Under the pieces are notes generated by a model that saw only the letters and a list, made by a program, of their open reading frames with translations, had not been told where the DNA came from and did not search any database. Positions 43,787-52,672 of a stretch of DNA of 64,000 nt are shown here, piece after piece; position 1 is the stretch's first letter; the number at the start of each line of letters is the position of its first letter. Origin of the DNA: Rufibacter sp. DG15C (lineage in GTDB: Bacteria; Bacteroidota; Bacteroidia; Cytophagales; Hymenobacteraceae); the NCBI RefSeq assembly GCF_001577755.1, contig NZ_CP010776.1, forward strand, positions 1,860,001 to 1,924,000. Reading direction: 5' to 3'. Both the position numbers and the translations under genes were made by a program.

Positions 43787-43800
43787 TGTGGGGCTCTTTT
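43770..43800 (+). terminator. Terminator overlapping P38 copy 20
   Basis: AAAAGAGCCCC pairs with GGGGCTCTTTT; the first arm lies in the palindrome. Confidence 0.85.
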
Positions 43801-43937
43801 GTTTTAAAATGCAATAGATAGCAAAAAGTATATATCTTATTGGTCGGTTCTTACGTAGAGAACTAGTTCTTGAACTAGAATCCTGGCTGGCACCCGCGCG
43901 TTGCCAGAGAATCCCCTGTACTGCCCTAACTTTTTGT

Positions 43938-46046
43938 ATGCCTATTTCCAATAATTCCATAACCCAAGACGCCTCTACTATTTTTCTGGGAGGCGGGGAG
44001 ATGGGAGCTCTTATGCGTGCCTATGACTGGGACTCCCATTCTCTGGGGAACCCAAAGTCCTGGCCAGAGAGCTTGAAAAGCAACATCAGGTTGATTCTGC
44101 ACTCCAGGTTTCCCATGTTTTTCTGGTGGAGCAAAGAACTGTATGCCTTCCACAATGACGCTTATCTGCCCGCTTTGGGGGAGAAGCATCCGGCGGCGCT
44201 GGGCACCTCTGCCAGGGTGCTATGGGCCGAGGCCTGGGAACAACTAGGCCAGATTGCCGAACCCATCTTAAACGGCGGTGCCCCTTTCTACGCGCAGGGC
44301 CTTTATATTCCTTTAAAGCGCAAGGGTTTTATGGAGGACACCTACTGGACGTTCTCGTATAGCCCCGCGTTTGACGATGAGGGCGGCGTGAACGGTATCT
44401 TCTGCGCCTGTTATGAAGAGACCATGACCGTGCTGGGCCAGCGCCGGCTCAAATCCCTGAAAGACATTTCTGAGTCCATGGCCCAGATCCAGACCTTAGA
44501 GGATGCCTGCCAGACTATTTGCGACGTGCTGGTGCAGAATGCGGGAGATGTGCCGTTCAGCCAGATTTACTTGTTAAGTGAAAAAGAAGGAGAAGCACGT
44601 TTATTGGGTCAGGCTGGTTTGCCCGCGCAGCATGCGGTGCCTTTCCTATTATTGACTGAGGAGTTGCAAAAGGGTCATTGGCCCTTGGGCAGCGTGCTGC
44701 GCAGCAAGCAGAAAGAAATCATCCCGCATACAAACGGGGCATTTGTGCTGGATAGGCAGCCAGCAGGCGGGGAATGGGCGGTGATTGTTCCTGTCTTTAG
44801 GCCCGGTCAAGATGACCTGCTGGGGTTCTTTGTGGCGGGGCTCAGCAACAAACTGGAATATGACTTGCCGTACCAGGACTTCCATGAGCTGGTAGCCGGA
44901 CAGATTGCCACTTCTATTGCCAGTGTGCAGGCCCAGGCTGAAACCGCCCGCCGGCAAGCCTACCTGACAGAGTTGTTCCAACAGGCCCCGGTGGCCATCT
45001 GCATCATGTCGGGGCCAGACCACGTGATTGACCTGGCCAACCCGGGCATCTGTGAACTCTGGGGAAAACGGCACGAAGATGTAATAGGGAAACCAATTCT
45101 AGAGGCCATCCCAGAGGTGAGGGACCAAGGCATCAAGGAATTACTGGATGGCGTGGTGCACACCGGCATTCCATACGTGAACAATGAATTGCCCGTGCGC
45201 TTGGTGCGGAATGGCGTGCTGGAGAAGGTGTACTTCAGTTTTGTCTACCACCCGCTGCGTGACGCCGCAGGTACTATCATTGGCGTGATTGCCATAGCCA
45301 TCGGGATAGATGAGCAGGTAGAAGCGCGGCACCAGATAGAAGCCAAAAACCGCGAACTGCTGGCCATCAACGCAGACCTGGATAATTTTGTGTACTCGGC
45401 CTCGCATGACTTGCGGGCGCCCATCTCCAACATTGAAGGCCTCATAGAAGCCCTGTTGCAAGACCTTCCGCCAGAAACCCTGCAGCGCGAAGTAGTGAGT
45501 CATGTGGTCCACCTCATCCATGGGTCTGTGGAACGCTTTAAACGCACCGTCTCTGACCTTACCGAGGTTGCCAAGATACAACGCGAGGCCGGCGAAGACA
45601 TCTCCTCTATTAACCTGGAAGAGGTAGTCTCTGAAGTCTGCCTTGATTTTAAGTCAGTGATTGAAAAGGCCGGGGCACAAGTGGTCACAGATTTTAGCTC
45701 AAATGCCCTTATTCAGTTCTCAACCAAGAACGTGCGCAGCATTGTGTACAACCTTATAAGCAACGGCTTAAAATACCGCTCGGCAGACCGTGCCCCCATT
45801 CTGCACATCTCCACAGAAACCACGCCTGAGCATGTCATCCTGTATGTACGGGACAACGGTCTGGGCATCAAACCTAGTGACCTAAGCAAGATTTTCTCTA
45901 TGTTCAAGCGCATGCATGACCACGTAGAGGGCACCGGTATTGGCTTGTACATTGTCAAGCGCATTGTAGAAAATGCCGGCGGCAAAATTGAGGTAGAGAG
46001 CCAAGTAGGCCAAAGCACCACGTTCAAAGTCTATTTCAAGCGATAA
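43938..46046 (+). CDS. Cytoplasmic sensor histidine kinase (PAS-GAF-PAS)
   Basis: 702 residues, no membrane helix. The N-terminus (MRAYDWDSHSLGNPKSWPES, then FPMFFWWSKELYAFHNDAY) is a divergent PAS-like domain; a GAF domain follows (about 175-325), a PAS domain (about 340-460), the dimerisation domain with His490 in SASHDLRAPI, and HATPase with NLISNGLKYR, DNGLGIK and GTGIGLYIV. No receiver gene is adjacent, so it is an orphan kinase. Confidence 0.92.
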   Translation: MPISNNSITQDASTIFLGGGEMGALMRAYDWDSHSLGNPKSWPESLKSNIRLILHSRFPMFFWWSKELYAFHNDAYLPALGEKHPAALGTSARVLWAEAWEQLGQIAEPILNGGAPFYAQGLYIPLKRKGFMEDTYWTFSYSPAFDDEGGVNGIFCACYEETMTVLGQRRLKSLKDISESMAQIQTLEDACQTICDVLVQNAGDVPFSQIYLLSEKEGEARLLGQAGLPAQHAVPFLLLTEELQKGHWPLGSVLRSKQKEIIPHTNGAFVLDRQPAGGEWAVIVPVFRPGQDDLLGFFVAGLSNKLEYDLPYQDFHELVAGQIATSIASVQAQAETARRQAYLTELFQQAPVAICIMSGPDHVIDLANPGICELWGKRHEDVIGKPILEAIPEVRDQGIKELLDGVVHTGIPYVNNELPVRLVRNGVLEKVYFSFVYHPLRDAAGTIIGVIAIAIGIDEQVEARHQIEAKNRELLAINADLDNFVYSASHDLRAPISNIEGLIEALLQDLPPETLQREVVSHVVHLIHGSVERFKRTVSDLTEVAKIQREAGEDISSINLEEVVSEVCLDFKSVIEKAGAQVVTDFSSNALIQFSTKNVRSIVYNLISNGLKYRSADRAPILHISTETTPEHVILYVRDNGLGIKPSDLSKIFSMFKRMHDHVEGTGIGLYIVKRIVENAGGKIEVESQVGQSTTFKVYFKR

Positions 46047-46068
46047 CTTCTTTGGAGGAGTTAACATT

Positions 46069-46106
46069 CGGTTTTGGCTTCTTTTCCGAAAAACAGGCCA
46101 AAAGCG
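46069..46106. repeat. P38 palindrome, copy 21
   Basis: 38 bp, CGGTTTTGGCTTC to AGGCCAAAAGCG, downstream of the orphan kinase gene. Confidence 0.82.
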
Positions 46107-46273
46107 AAGCTTGCAGAATGCCACCTAATTATATTTTTCATCAGACTAAAGGCTGAACTCCAATTGCCATCGTAACTCTTACCCTAAAGTGAATTCATGT
46201 GCCGAAAGCAAACACTATGCTGGCTTTCAGGTTGTGATTCTAGTTCAAACTCCATGAGTAGATTAGTCCTTCC

Positions 46274-48544
46274 ATGAAACACTTCTTCCTGACACTGCTT
46301 CTGTCCTTCTATCTTTTCCCCTCTGCTTCTTGGGCGCAACAACTGGTAACTGGAAAGGTGCTGGAGGCGCAGACCAGAAAACCCTTAGCTGGCGCGGCAG
46401 TCGCAAACACAAGCACGGGCGTGGGAGCGGTGACAGATGCCCAAGGGCGGTTCTCATTGGAGTTGCCAGCCGGTCAAACGGAAGTGACGGCCTCGGTTCT
46501 CGGCTATAGGCCGGTTACCGTGACGGTGCAGGACGCTTCGCAAGAACTGCTCATTTTGTTAAATCCAGACAATACCCGGTTGCGCGAAGTGGTGGTGACC
46601 GGCTATGAAACCCGCCGGCCGTTGCAGGAAAGCGCTGGAGCCATTGGGGTGCTTTCCAGCAAGGAGCTGCAACGCTTCTCAGAGAATACTCTAGTACCCG
46701 CGCTCAACACCCTGCCCGGCGTGCGCATGGAAGAGAGGGCCACCGCCAGTTACCGCTTGTCCATTAGGGGCAGCAGTCTGCGGGCGCCGTTTGGCGTGCG
46801 CAATGTGAAGGTGTACCTCAACGAGATTCCCCTGGTAGAAGCCAATGGCACCATTCCCTTGAACCTGCTGGACGCCGCCACCATTGGCAACGTAGAAGTC
46901 ATTAAAGGTCCCGCCGGAAGCGTCTACGGCGCCGGCACCGGGGGAACAGTCCTGCTGGAAACAGCCAAACTCACCGAAAGCAGTGTGATGGCCGGCGGTT
47001 TGGTAGGTTCTTACGGCTTGCGCCGAGGGTTTGCAGGCGCCAGCGTGGCTACCGAGAAATCTAACCTACTCTTGCGCTATGATAGACAGACCCTAGACGG
47101 CTACCGCGAGCAAAGTGCCATGGACCGGCAGACGGTGTTGGTGTCGGGGCAGTTTTACCCAAGCCAGAAGCAGACCTTCTCTTTTCATGCGCTGTACTCA
47201 GACTTGTACTATGAACTGCCGGGTGCGCTCACCCGCGAGCAATATGAGGCCAACCCGCGCCAAGCCCGGCAATTGAACAAAGACCAGAACGCGTCCATTA
47301 ACCTGGACGGCCTGAACCTGGGCTTGGTGCATAGCTATCAGTTCAATGACCGTTGGAGTAATAGCACCAGTCTCTTTGGCGTCTTCAGCTTCTTGAACCA
47401 CCCCTTCACCAACGACTACGAGCGCAACACCAACCAAAGCCTGGGCGGCAGAACGCGCACTACCTACCGGACGCAAGTAGCTGAGTTGCCCACCCGCTTT
47501 GTCTTGGGCGCCGAGGGTCAGCGCAGTTTCGTCAATTCGCGCCATTACCAGAACGTGAAAGGTACCGCTGGCACGCTGTCTTTTGACGACGAAGTAGTGG
47601 CCACGCAAGGCTTCGTCTTCGGGCAGGCTGAAGTGGAGTTGCCCGCGCAGTTTATCCTGACACTGGGCGGAAGTCTAAATGCGTTACAATATGATTTGAC
47701 CCGCGTAACCACTGGCAGCACGGGCCTAGGTTCCCAAAACAGCCGGGGCTTTAATCCGCAGTTCTCACCCAGAGCGGCCTTGGTGAAGGTCTTTTCGCCG
47801 CAGCTCTCAGCGCACGCCAGCATCAGTGCCGGCTTCTCACCGCCCACCGAGGCCGAAGTACGTCCCTCTGACGGAAGTTTCAACACCGCCCTGCAACCCG
47901 AGAAAGGCACTAACTATGAACTAGGCATCCGGGGGAATTTATTCAATCAGCGCCTGACCTATGACGTGGTTGGGTTTAGGTTGAACCTCTCAGAAACCAT
48001 TCTCATTCAAAGCACGCCACAGGACATTGACGTGTTCCAGAACGCCGGGGCCACCCGTCAGCAGGGGATAGAAGCCGCCTTCGGTTTTGCCGTGGTGCAA
48101 GCCCCGGAGCAACCGTTGAGTCTGCTTAAATTGTGGAGCGCCTACACCTACAACCATTTTCGGTTCAGAAACTATCAGCCCAATGACCAGAACTTCTCGG
48201 GCAACACCCTCACCGGCACGCCTGAGCACGTGTTAACGGCAGGACTTGATGTAGAAAGCGGTTTAGGTTTTTACCTGAACGCAACGGGTAATTATACCAG
48301 TGACATACCACTCAACGACGCCAACACGGTCTTTGCAGATTCTTACCTGGTACTAGGCGGAAGAGGCGGCTACAGAAAGGCCTTCGCGCAGACCTGGCAC
48401 TTGGATGTGTACGGCGGTGTAGACAATGCCACGGATGAGCTGTACAGCCTGGGCAATGACTTAAACGGCTTCGGGAACCGGTATTTTCAGGCTGCTCCTG
48501 GCCGAAGTTTCTATGGAGGAGTACAGTTGAGGAAGAGTTTTTAA
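46274..48544 (+). CDS. TonB-dependent receptor, iron-siderophore/Fe-dicitrate type
   Basis: 756 residues with a signal peptide ending SWAQQ, a carboxypeptidase-like domain (GKVLEAQTRKPLAGAAV), TonB box-like region REVVVTGYETRR, a plug (LNTLPGVRMEERATASYRL, RGSSLRAPFGVRNVKVYL, VIKGPAGSVYGAGTGGTVLL) and a 22-strand-type barrel with the late motif FNQRLTYDVVGFRLNLSETI, ending FYGGVQLRKSF. The plug sequence is that of FecA/FyuA-like iron-chelate importers. It is transcribed alone. Confidence 0.92.
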   Translation: MKHFFLTLLLSFYLFPSASWAQQLVTGKVLEAQTRKPLAGAAVANTSTGVGAVTDAQGRFSLELPAGQTEVTASVLGYRPVTVTVQDASQELLILLNPDNTRLREVVVTGYETRRPLQESAGAIGVLSSKELQRFSENTLVPALNTLPGVRMEERATASYRLSIRGSSLRAPFGVRNVKVYLNEIPLVEANGTIPLNLLDAATIGNVEVIKGPAGSVYGAGTGGTVLLETAKLTESSVMAGGLVGSYGLRRGFAGASVATEKSNLLLRYDRQTLDGYREQSAMDRQTVLVSGQFYPSQKQTFSFHALYSDLYYELPGALTREQYEANPRQARQLNKDQNASINLDGLNLGLVHSYQFNDRWSNSTSLFGVFSFLNHPFTNDYERNTNQSLGGRTRTTYRTQVAELPTRFVLGAEGQRSFVNSRHYQNVKGTAGTLSFDDEVVATQGFVFGQAEVELPAQFILTLGGSLNALQYDLTRVTTGSTGLGSQNSRGFNPQFSPRAALVKVFSPQLSAHASISAGFSPPTEAEVRPSDGSFNTALQPEKGTNYELGIRGNLFNQRLTYDVVGFRLNLSETILIQSTPQDIDVFQNAGATRQQGIEAAFGFAVVQAPEQPLSLLKLWSAYTYNHFRFRNYQPNDQNFSGNTLTGTPEHVLTAGLDVESGLGFYLNATGNYTSDIPLNDANTVFADSYLVLGGRGGYRKAFAQTWHLDVYGGVDNATDELYSLGNDLNGFGNRYFQAAPGRSFYGGVQLRKSF

Positions 48545-48609
48545 AGCAGGATTTACAGGATTGGAGCTGGATTTTCAGGATTGGATACCGGGCAATATTT
48601 TTCATGTGT

Positions 48610-48647
48610 CGTTTTTGGCTTGTTTTCGAGGAATTAGGCTAAAAACG
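48610..48647. repeat. P38 palindrome, copy 22
   Basis: 38 bp, CGTTTTTGGCTTG to AGGCTAAAAACG. Confidence 0.83.
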
Positions 48648-48749
48648 GCAGTTGGCTCAGACGCTCGCGGGTCCTACCGGACGCTACGAGATCTTTTGAG
48701 TGACGGCAGACGGTGAGGATAGTAAGTGCAATAAGCAACACGTCAGAGA

Positions 48750-48773
48750 CAAGGCTATGCCATTGTCTCTACA
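48750..48773. repeat. Small hairpin repeat, GAGACAAGG type
   Basis: AGAGACAAGG and ATTGTCTCT pair around GCTATGCC. A relative (GAGACCAGG with CCTTGTCTC) lies inside the 1709-1954 element. Confidence 0.5.
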
Positions 48774-49207
48774 GTAATTCCATACACCATCCGCCCGCAG
48801 GGGATACAAGCATTGCAACGCCTCCCGCCGCAGTCCGTCTGCCTTTGACCGAGGGAAAATAGACTGGTCAATTTAAGTCTCTTTTCACGAGGGAGAAATC
48901 AAGGACACTTAAAGTGGCAAAGGCGTAAGTTCACCATGAAACGAGTCACTTCTCACAGTGCACCTCTCTGAAGAAAAGACTGTCCGAGCGTTCAGCGAGT
49001 TTCTTTTCTTCTTGATTCTTTTGGTTACTTTTCTCATCAAGGAGAAAAGTGACAAACGCGGGTAGAAAGTAAGAAAGAAGGAATTGGGAAGAACGGCGTT
49101 GGGAGGCAGAAGCAGAAAATAGGAATCAGCTACACCAAGTCATCCCCCTATCCCCTTCAAAGGGGACGGAAAGCTTCATTCCTGCAATAGATTTAAGGTA
49201 ATAAACC

Positions 49208-49245
49208 CGTTTTTAGCCTAATTCCCAGAAAGGAGGCCAAAAACA
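49208..49245. repeat. P38 palindrome, copy 23
   Basis: 38 bp, CGTTTTTAGCCTA to AGGCCAAAAACA, running into the terminator. Confidence 0.82.
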
Positions 49246-49285
49246 AAAAAAGGCATTTCCAGAACTAGTCTGGAAACGCCTTTTT
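49245..49285. terminator. Terminator of the M16 peptidase gene
   Basis: AAAAAGGCATTTCCAGA pairs with TCTGGAAACGCCTTTTT with one mismatch, around ACTAG; about 50 bases past the stop codon of the minus-strand gene. Confidence 0.85.
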
Positions 49286-49334
49286 AAGTAGAAGTCAAAA
49301 GTAGAAACTACTCAAGACATCTCGACAATGATAT

Positions 49335-52325
49335 TTAGAAGCTTCTACCTACAGTGTCTTTGGCTTTTCGGCCTTTCTTAGGTTCTTCTTTCTTTACTTC
49401 AACCGGAGGGGCTACGGCAGCGGCTTTGGCCACCACAACGCCTTCTGGGTCTAACTCTACCACCTCATAGCCTAATTTCTCCAGGCCTGGTTTAATAGAA
49501 GCTTTGTCGCCTACCAGCATGATGTTCATCTTTTCTACAGGCAGGTATTTCTTGGCCAGGGCGTTGATTTCTTCCTTGGTGATGGTCTGCAGAATCTGGT
49601 TTTGCTTGGCTACGTAGTCAGCATCCAAATTGTAACGCAACATGTTGTTTAAGAAAGAAGCCTTCTGGAAAGAGGTCTCATACTTGCGGGCATCAGACTG
49701 ACCGATGGCGCTGCGCATGAACGCTAATTCCTCATCCGTGATGCCTTCTTCTCTGAAGCGCTTGATCTCTTTCATGAACTCTACCACAGCGCTGTCAGAT
49801 ACGTTAGAACGTACGCCCGCGTAGGCCGTGTAAGGACCTGAGGTCTCAGTGCCTGAGAAGTAAGAACCAGCACCGTAGGTGTAGCCTTTGTCTTCGCGCA
49901 GGTTCAAGTTGATGCGGCTGTTGAATGCGCCACCCAATACGTAGTTCATCAAGCTAGCCTTGTAGTACTCACCAGTAGCGTCATATGGCATAGCCATGTA
50001 CCCGATTCTGATTTCTGACTGCGCGGCTTTCTCTTTGTCTACAATGAAGATCTTCGTCTTGTCAACACCGGTTGGCGTCTTGTCAGCTGGCATAGCCACA
50101 GCCTTAGGAGCCCACTTGTTCAAGAACGCCAGCTTCGGCATGATTTGGTTCTGGTCTACATCACCTACTACTACCAGGTTGGTTACTGATGGAGAAAAGT
50201 AGTTCTGGTAGAATTTCTTCACGTCCTCCAGAGAGATACTCTCTACTGTTTGGATGGTACCAATCACCGGAATGGCCTGGATGTGGCCTTCGCCGTACAG
50301 CATTTTGTTGTACACGTTGTTGGCGATTACCGTAGGCTGCGTGCTCTGATTTTTGATGGCCTCTAAGCGCTGTTTTTTCAAGCGGTCAAAGTCATCTTGT
50401 GAGAAGCGTGGGTGCAACATGCGCTCTTCTAACAGAGCCAAGGTAGCATCCAAATTCTTCATAGGCGTCTGCACAGAAACGGTCATGCTCTCGGCTCCGC
50501 TCCCGAAGTTGATAGACGCGCCCAGTTTCTCCATTTTGCTGCTGATTTCCTCTGCCGTGAATTTCTCAGAATCCTCGTTCAGCAAAGAAGCTACCATAGA
50601 GGCAATACCTGCTTTAGAGGGATCATGCGCTTCTAGTTTGTGGCCACCTTGCAGGGTGAACAACAAAGTCACAGTAGGGACCTCATCGTTTTTAGCGCCA
50701 ATCACTTTAATGCCGTTGGTCAGGTTCTGCTTCCAGAACGGAGGAACCGTGATTACTGGGTTGGCACCCGCCGCCGGAATCTTGCTACGGTCAAAGGTGT
50801 CTTTGGCTTTCACGTACTTCAGGCCGGAGTATTGGTCTGCCGGAGCTTTGTAGCCAGACGGATCCACTTTAAAGTTGTCGGCTTTGGCCACCATTTCAGG
50901 CTTGCCCTTTGGTACCACGCTCAAAAGCACCGCTTTCTTACCTTTCAGGTATTGGTTGTACACGCGCATCACGTCTGCTTTGGTCACAGCACGGTGGGCT
51001 TTCAACTGGTTGGTCAAGAAGTTAGGGTTGCCGGTAAAGGTCTGGTTGGCCGCCAAGGTAGACGTCTTGCCAGACACGCTAGACAAGCTGTTCATGATGC
51101 CTGCCTCATAAGAAGACTTGAAGCGCTCTAAATCCTCATCCGTTACGCCTCTTTTCTCAAACTCCACTAACGCGTTGCGCAGCTCTTTTTCCATGTCTGC
51201 CAGGCTGTTGCCCGGTAACGGAAGCACGGTCAAGGTGAACTCACCGGCCAGTTCAGACGCTGGATGGCCCGCGCTGGCTTGTACGGCTTTCTGCGCCTTG
51301 GTCAGGTTCTGGTACAAGATAGAGGTTTTACCGCCTCCAATGATTTCTGCCAACACGTCCAAAGGAACTTCGTCTGGGTGGTAGTTAGGCACGGTAGGGA
51401 AGGTCATCTGCAACATTGGGAAGCGGATGTTGTCCTCATAAGAAATGTAACGGTCCTGGGTTAATACCGGGGCCGCTAGTTTCATGTTCTTCACCTCTGG
51501 TCCTTTAGGAATAGAGCCGAAGTATTTTTCTGCCAACTTTACTACTTGGGCTGGCGTCACGTCACCACCTACGGTCAAGGTAGCGTTGTTGGGTCCATAC
51601 CAGCGCAGGAAGAAGTTCTTCAAGTCATTTACGTTGACGCGGTTCAGGTCTTCAATGTACCCGATGGTGGTCCAGGAATACGGGTGGCCATATGGATACA
51701 GGGCCGCGCTGGCTTTCTCATATACCAGGCCGTACGGACGGTTATCATAGTTCTGACCACGCTCGTTCTTCACGGTCTCGCGCTGTACCTCAAATTTCTT
51801 CTGGGTTACAGCGTCCAGCAAGAAGCCCATGCGGTCTGCCTCTAACCACATGGCCGTCTCCAACTGGTTAGAAGGAACGGTCTCAAAGTAGTTGGTTCTA
51901 TCGCGGTTGGTAGTTCCGTTCAACGTACCCCCAGACTGCGACACAATCTTAAAGTGCTGCTCATCTGCTACGTTGTCTGAACCCTGGAACATCATGTGCT
52001 CAAAGAAGTGTGCAAAGCCAGACTTGCCTACCTCTTCACGGGCAGAACCTACGTGGTAGGTCACGTCTACGTGTACAATAGGGTCTGAATGGTCTTCATG
52101 CACTACCACGGTCAGGCCGTTAGGTAACACGTATTTCTCATACGGAATCACCAGTTCGCCATTCTTGCGGGTCACTTTCTCCACCAGGCGCGTTCCGCCC
52201 TTTTGGGAAGAGGCCGCCATGGCAGTTGGGTTGGCTTTTTTGGCAGGTGTGGCTTTCTTTTGGGCTTGCGCCTGCATAGAAAGAGCCACCGCTAAGCAGA
52301 TAGCCAGTGTGCTTTTCTTAGTCAT
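49335..52325 (-). CDS. Secreted M16 family zinc peptidase (two-repeat form)
   Basis: 996 residues with a signal peptide ending AQAQ. Two M16 halves: the N-terminal half has the inverted zinc motif HFFEH in SGFAHFFEHMMF and the distal Glu ligand in ETVKNERGQNY; the C-terminal half (TLLFTLQGGHKLE, VVVGDVDQNQIMPKL, YTYGAGSYFSGTE) lacks the zinc motif, as is usual. The family cleaves short peptides inside a clam-shell chamber. A Lys/Ala linker follows the signal. It acts in the periplasm, perhaps removing signal or dietary peptides. Confidence 0.95.
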   Translation of the reverse strand: MTKKSTLAICLAVALSMQAQAQKKATPAKKANPTAMAASSQKGGTRLVEKVTRKNGELVIPYEKYVLPNGLTVVVHEDHSDPIVHVDVTYHVGSAREEVGKSGFAHFFEHMMFQGSDNVADEQHFKIVSQSGGTLNGTTNRDRTNYFETVPSNQLETAMWLEADRMGFLLDAVTQKKFEVQRETVKNERGQNYDNRPYGLVYEKASAALYPYGHPYSWTTIGYIEDLNRVNVNDLKNFFLRWYGPNNATLTVGGDVTPAQVVKLAEKYFGSIPKGPEVKNMKLAAPVLTQDRYISYEDNIRFPMLQMTFPTVPNYHPDEVPLDVLAEIIGGGKTSILYQNLTKAQKAVQASAGHPASELAGEFTLTVLPLPGNSLADMEKELRNALVEFEKRGVTDEDLERFKSSYEAGIMNSLSSVSGKTSTLAANQTFTGNPNFLTNQLKAHRAVTKADVMRVYNQYLKGKKAVLLSVVPKGKPEMVAKADNFKVDPSGYKAPADQYSGLKYVKAKDTFDRSKIPAAGANPVITVPPFWKQNLTNGIKVIGAKNDEVPTVTLLFTLQGGHKLEAHDPSKAGIASMVASLLNEDSEKFTAEEISSKMEKLGASINFGSGAESMTVSVQTPMKNLDATLALLEERMLHPRFSQDDFDRLKKQRLEAIKNQSTQPTVIANNVYNKMLYGEGHIQAIPVIGTIQTVESISLEDVKKFYQNYFSPSVTNLVVVGDVDQNQIMPKLAFLNKWAPKAVAMPADKTPTGVDKTKIFIVDKEKAAQSEIRIGYMAMPYDATGEYYKASLMNYVLGGAFNSRINLNLREDKGYTYGAGSYFSGTETSGPYTAYAGVRSNVSDSAVVEFMKEIKRFREEGITDEELAFMRSAIGQSDARKYETSFQKASFLNNMLRYNLDADYVAKQNQILQTITKEEINALAKKYLPVEKMNIMLVGDKASIKPGLEKLGYEVVELDPEGVVVAKAAAVAPPVEVKKEEPKKGRKAKDTVGRSF

Positions 52326-52577
52326 AATCTGAGTTTGTTTTGTTTGACAGAGTGTTTGCCTTGTTAATAATAAGCATTTTCCTGCATTTCTCCCAGAATT
52401 TTCCAGTAGATATGAGCAGGAATGCCTTCGTTAGCCAGCGGCGAGGCATTAGTCGCATGGCCGGTGAAGAACTTACAAGTGCATTTGAATTTAGAATAAG
52501 TACCTAAAAAAGTACTACACTTCTCGTCCCTCTACAAAGGGGGACGATATGCGTGATAGGTCTTGATATCTCTTAGC

Positions 52578-52614
52578 CGTTTTTAGCCTGTTTTCTAGGG
52601 ATTAGCCCAAAACG
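52578..52614. repeat. P38 palindrome, copy 24 (37 bp)
   Basis: CGTTTTTAGCCTG to TTAGCCCAAAACG; one A is missing from the right arm, the only internal length change among the well-preserved copies. Confidence 0.8.
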
Positions 52615-52653
52615 AAGAAGCCTTGCCGGATCTATTCTCCGCCAAGGCTTCTT
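52615..52653. terminator. Terminator of the serine hydrolase gene
   Basis: AAGAAGCCTTG pairs with CAAGGCTTCTT, the stem beginning immediately after P38 copy 24. Confidence 0.85.
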
Positions 52654-52672
52654 TGTAAAATAGTTCGTTGGT

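Larger units (their letters stand above)
48545..49334. other. Largest noncoding stretch of the window
   Basis: 790 bases with no credible gene. It contains P38 copies 22 and 23, a GACAAGG-type hairpin (48750-48773), a purine/pyrimidine-rich hairpin (about 49021-49051, GTTACTTTTCTC with GAGAAAAGTGAC) and a terminator at 49245-49285. The rest shows nothing I recognise, and I found no tRNA. Confidence 0.7.
52326..52672. other. Gap between M16 and beta-lactamase-like genes
   Basis: It holds P38 copy 24 and a terminator; the rest (52326-52577) has no gene or clear promoter. Confidence 0.6.

Noticed and set aside
48545-49334. tRNA or other known RNA gene in the large gap
   Set aside because: I found no cloverleaf or recognisable riboswitch core by eye.
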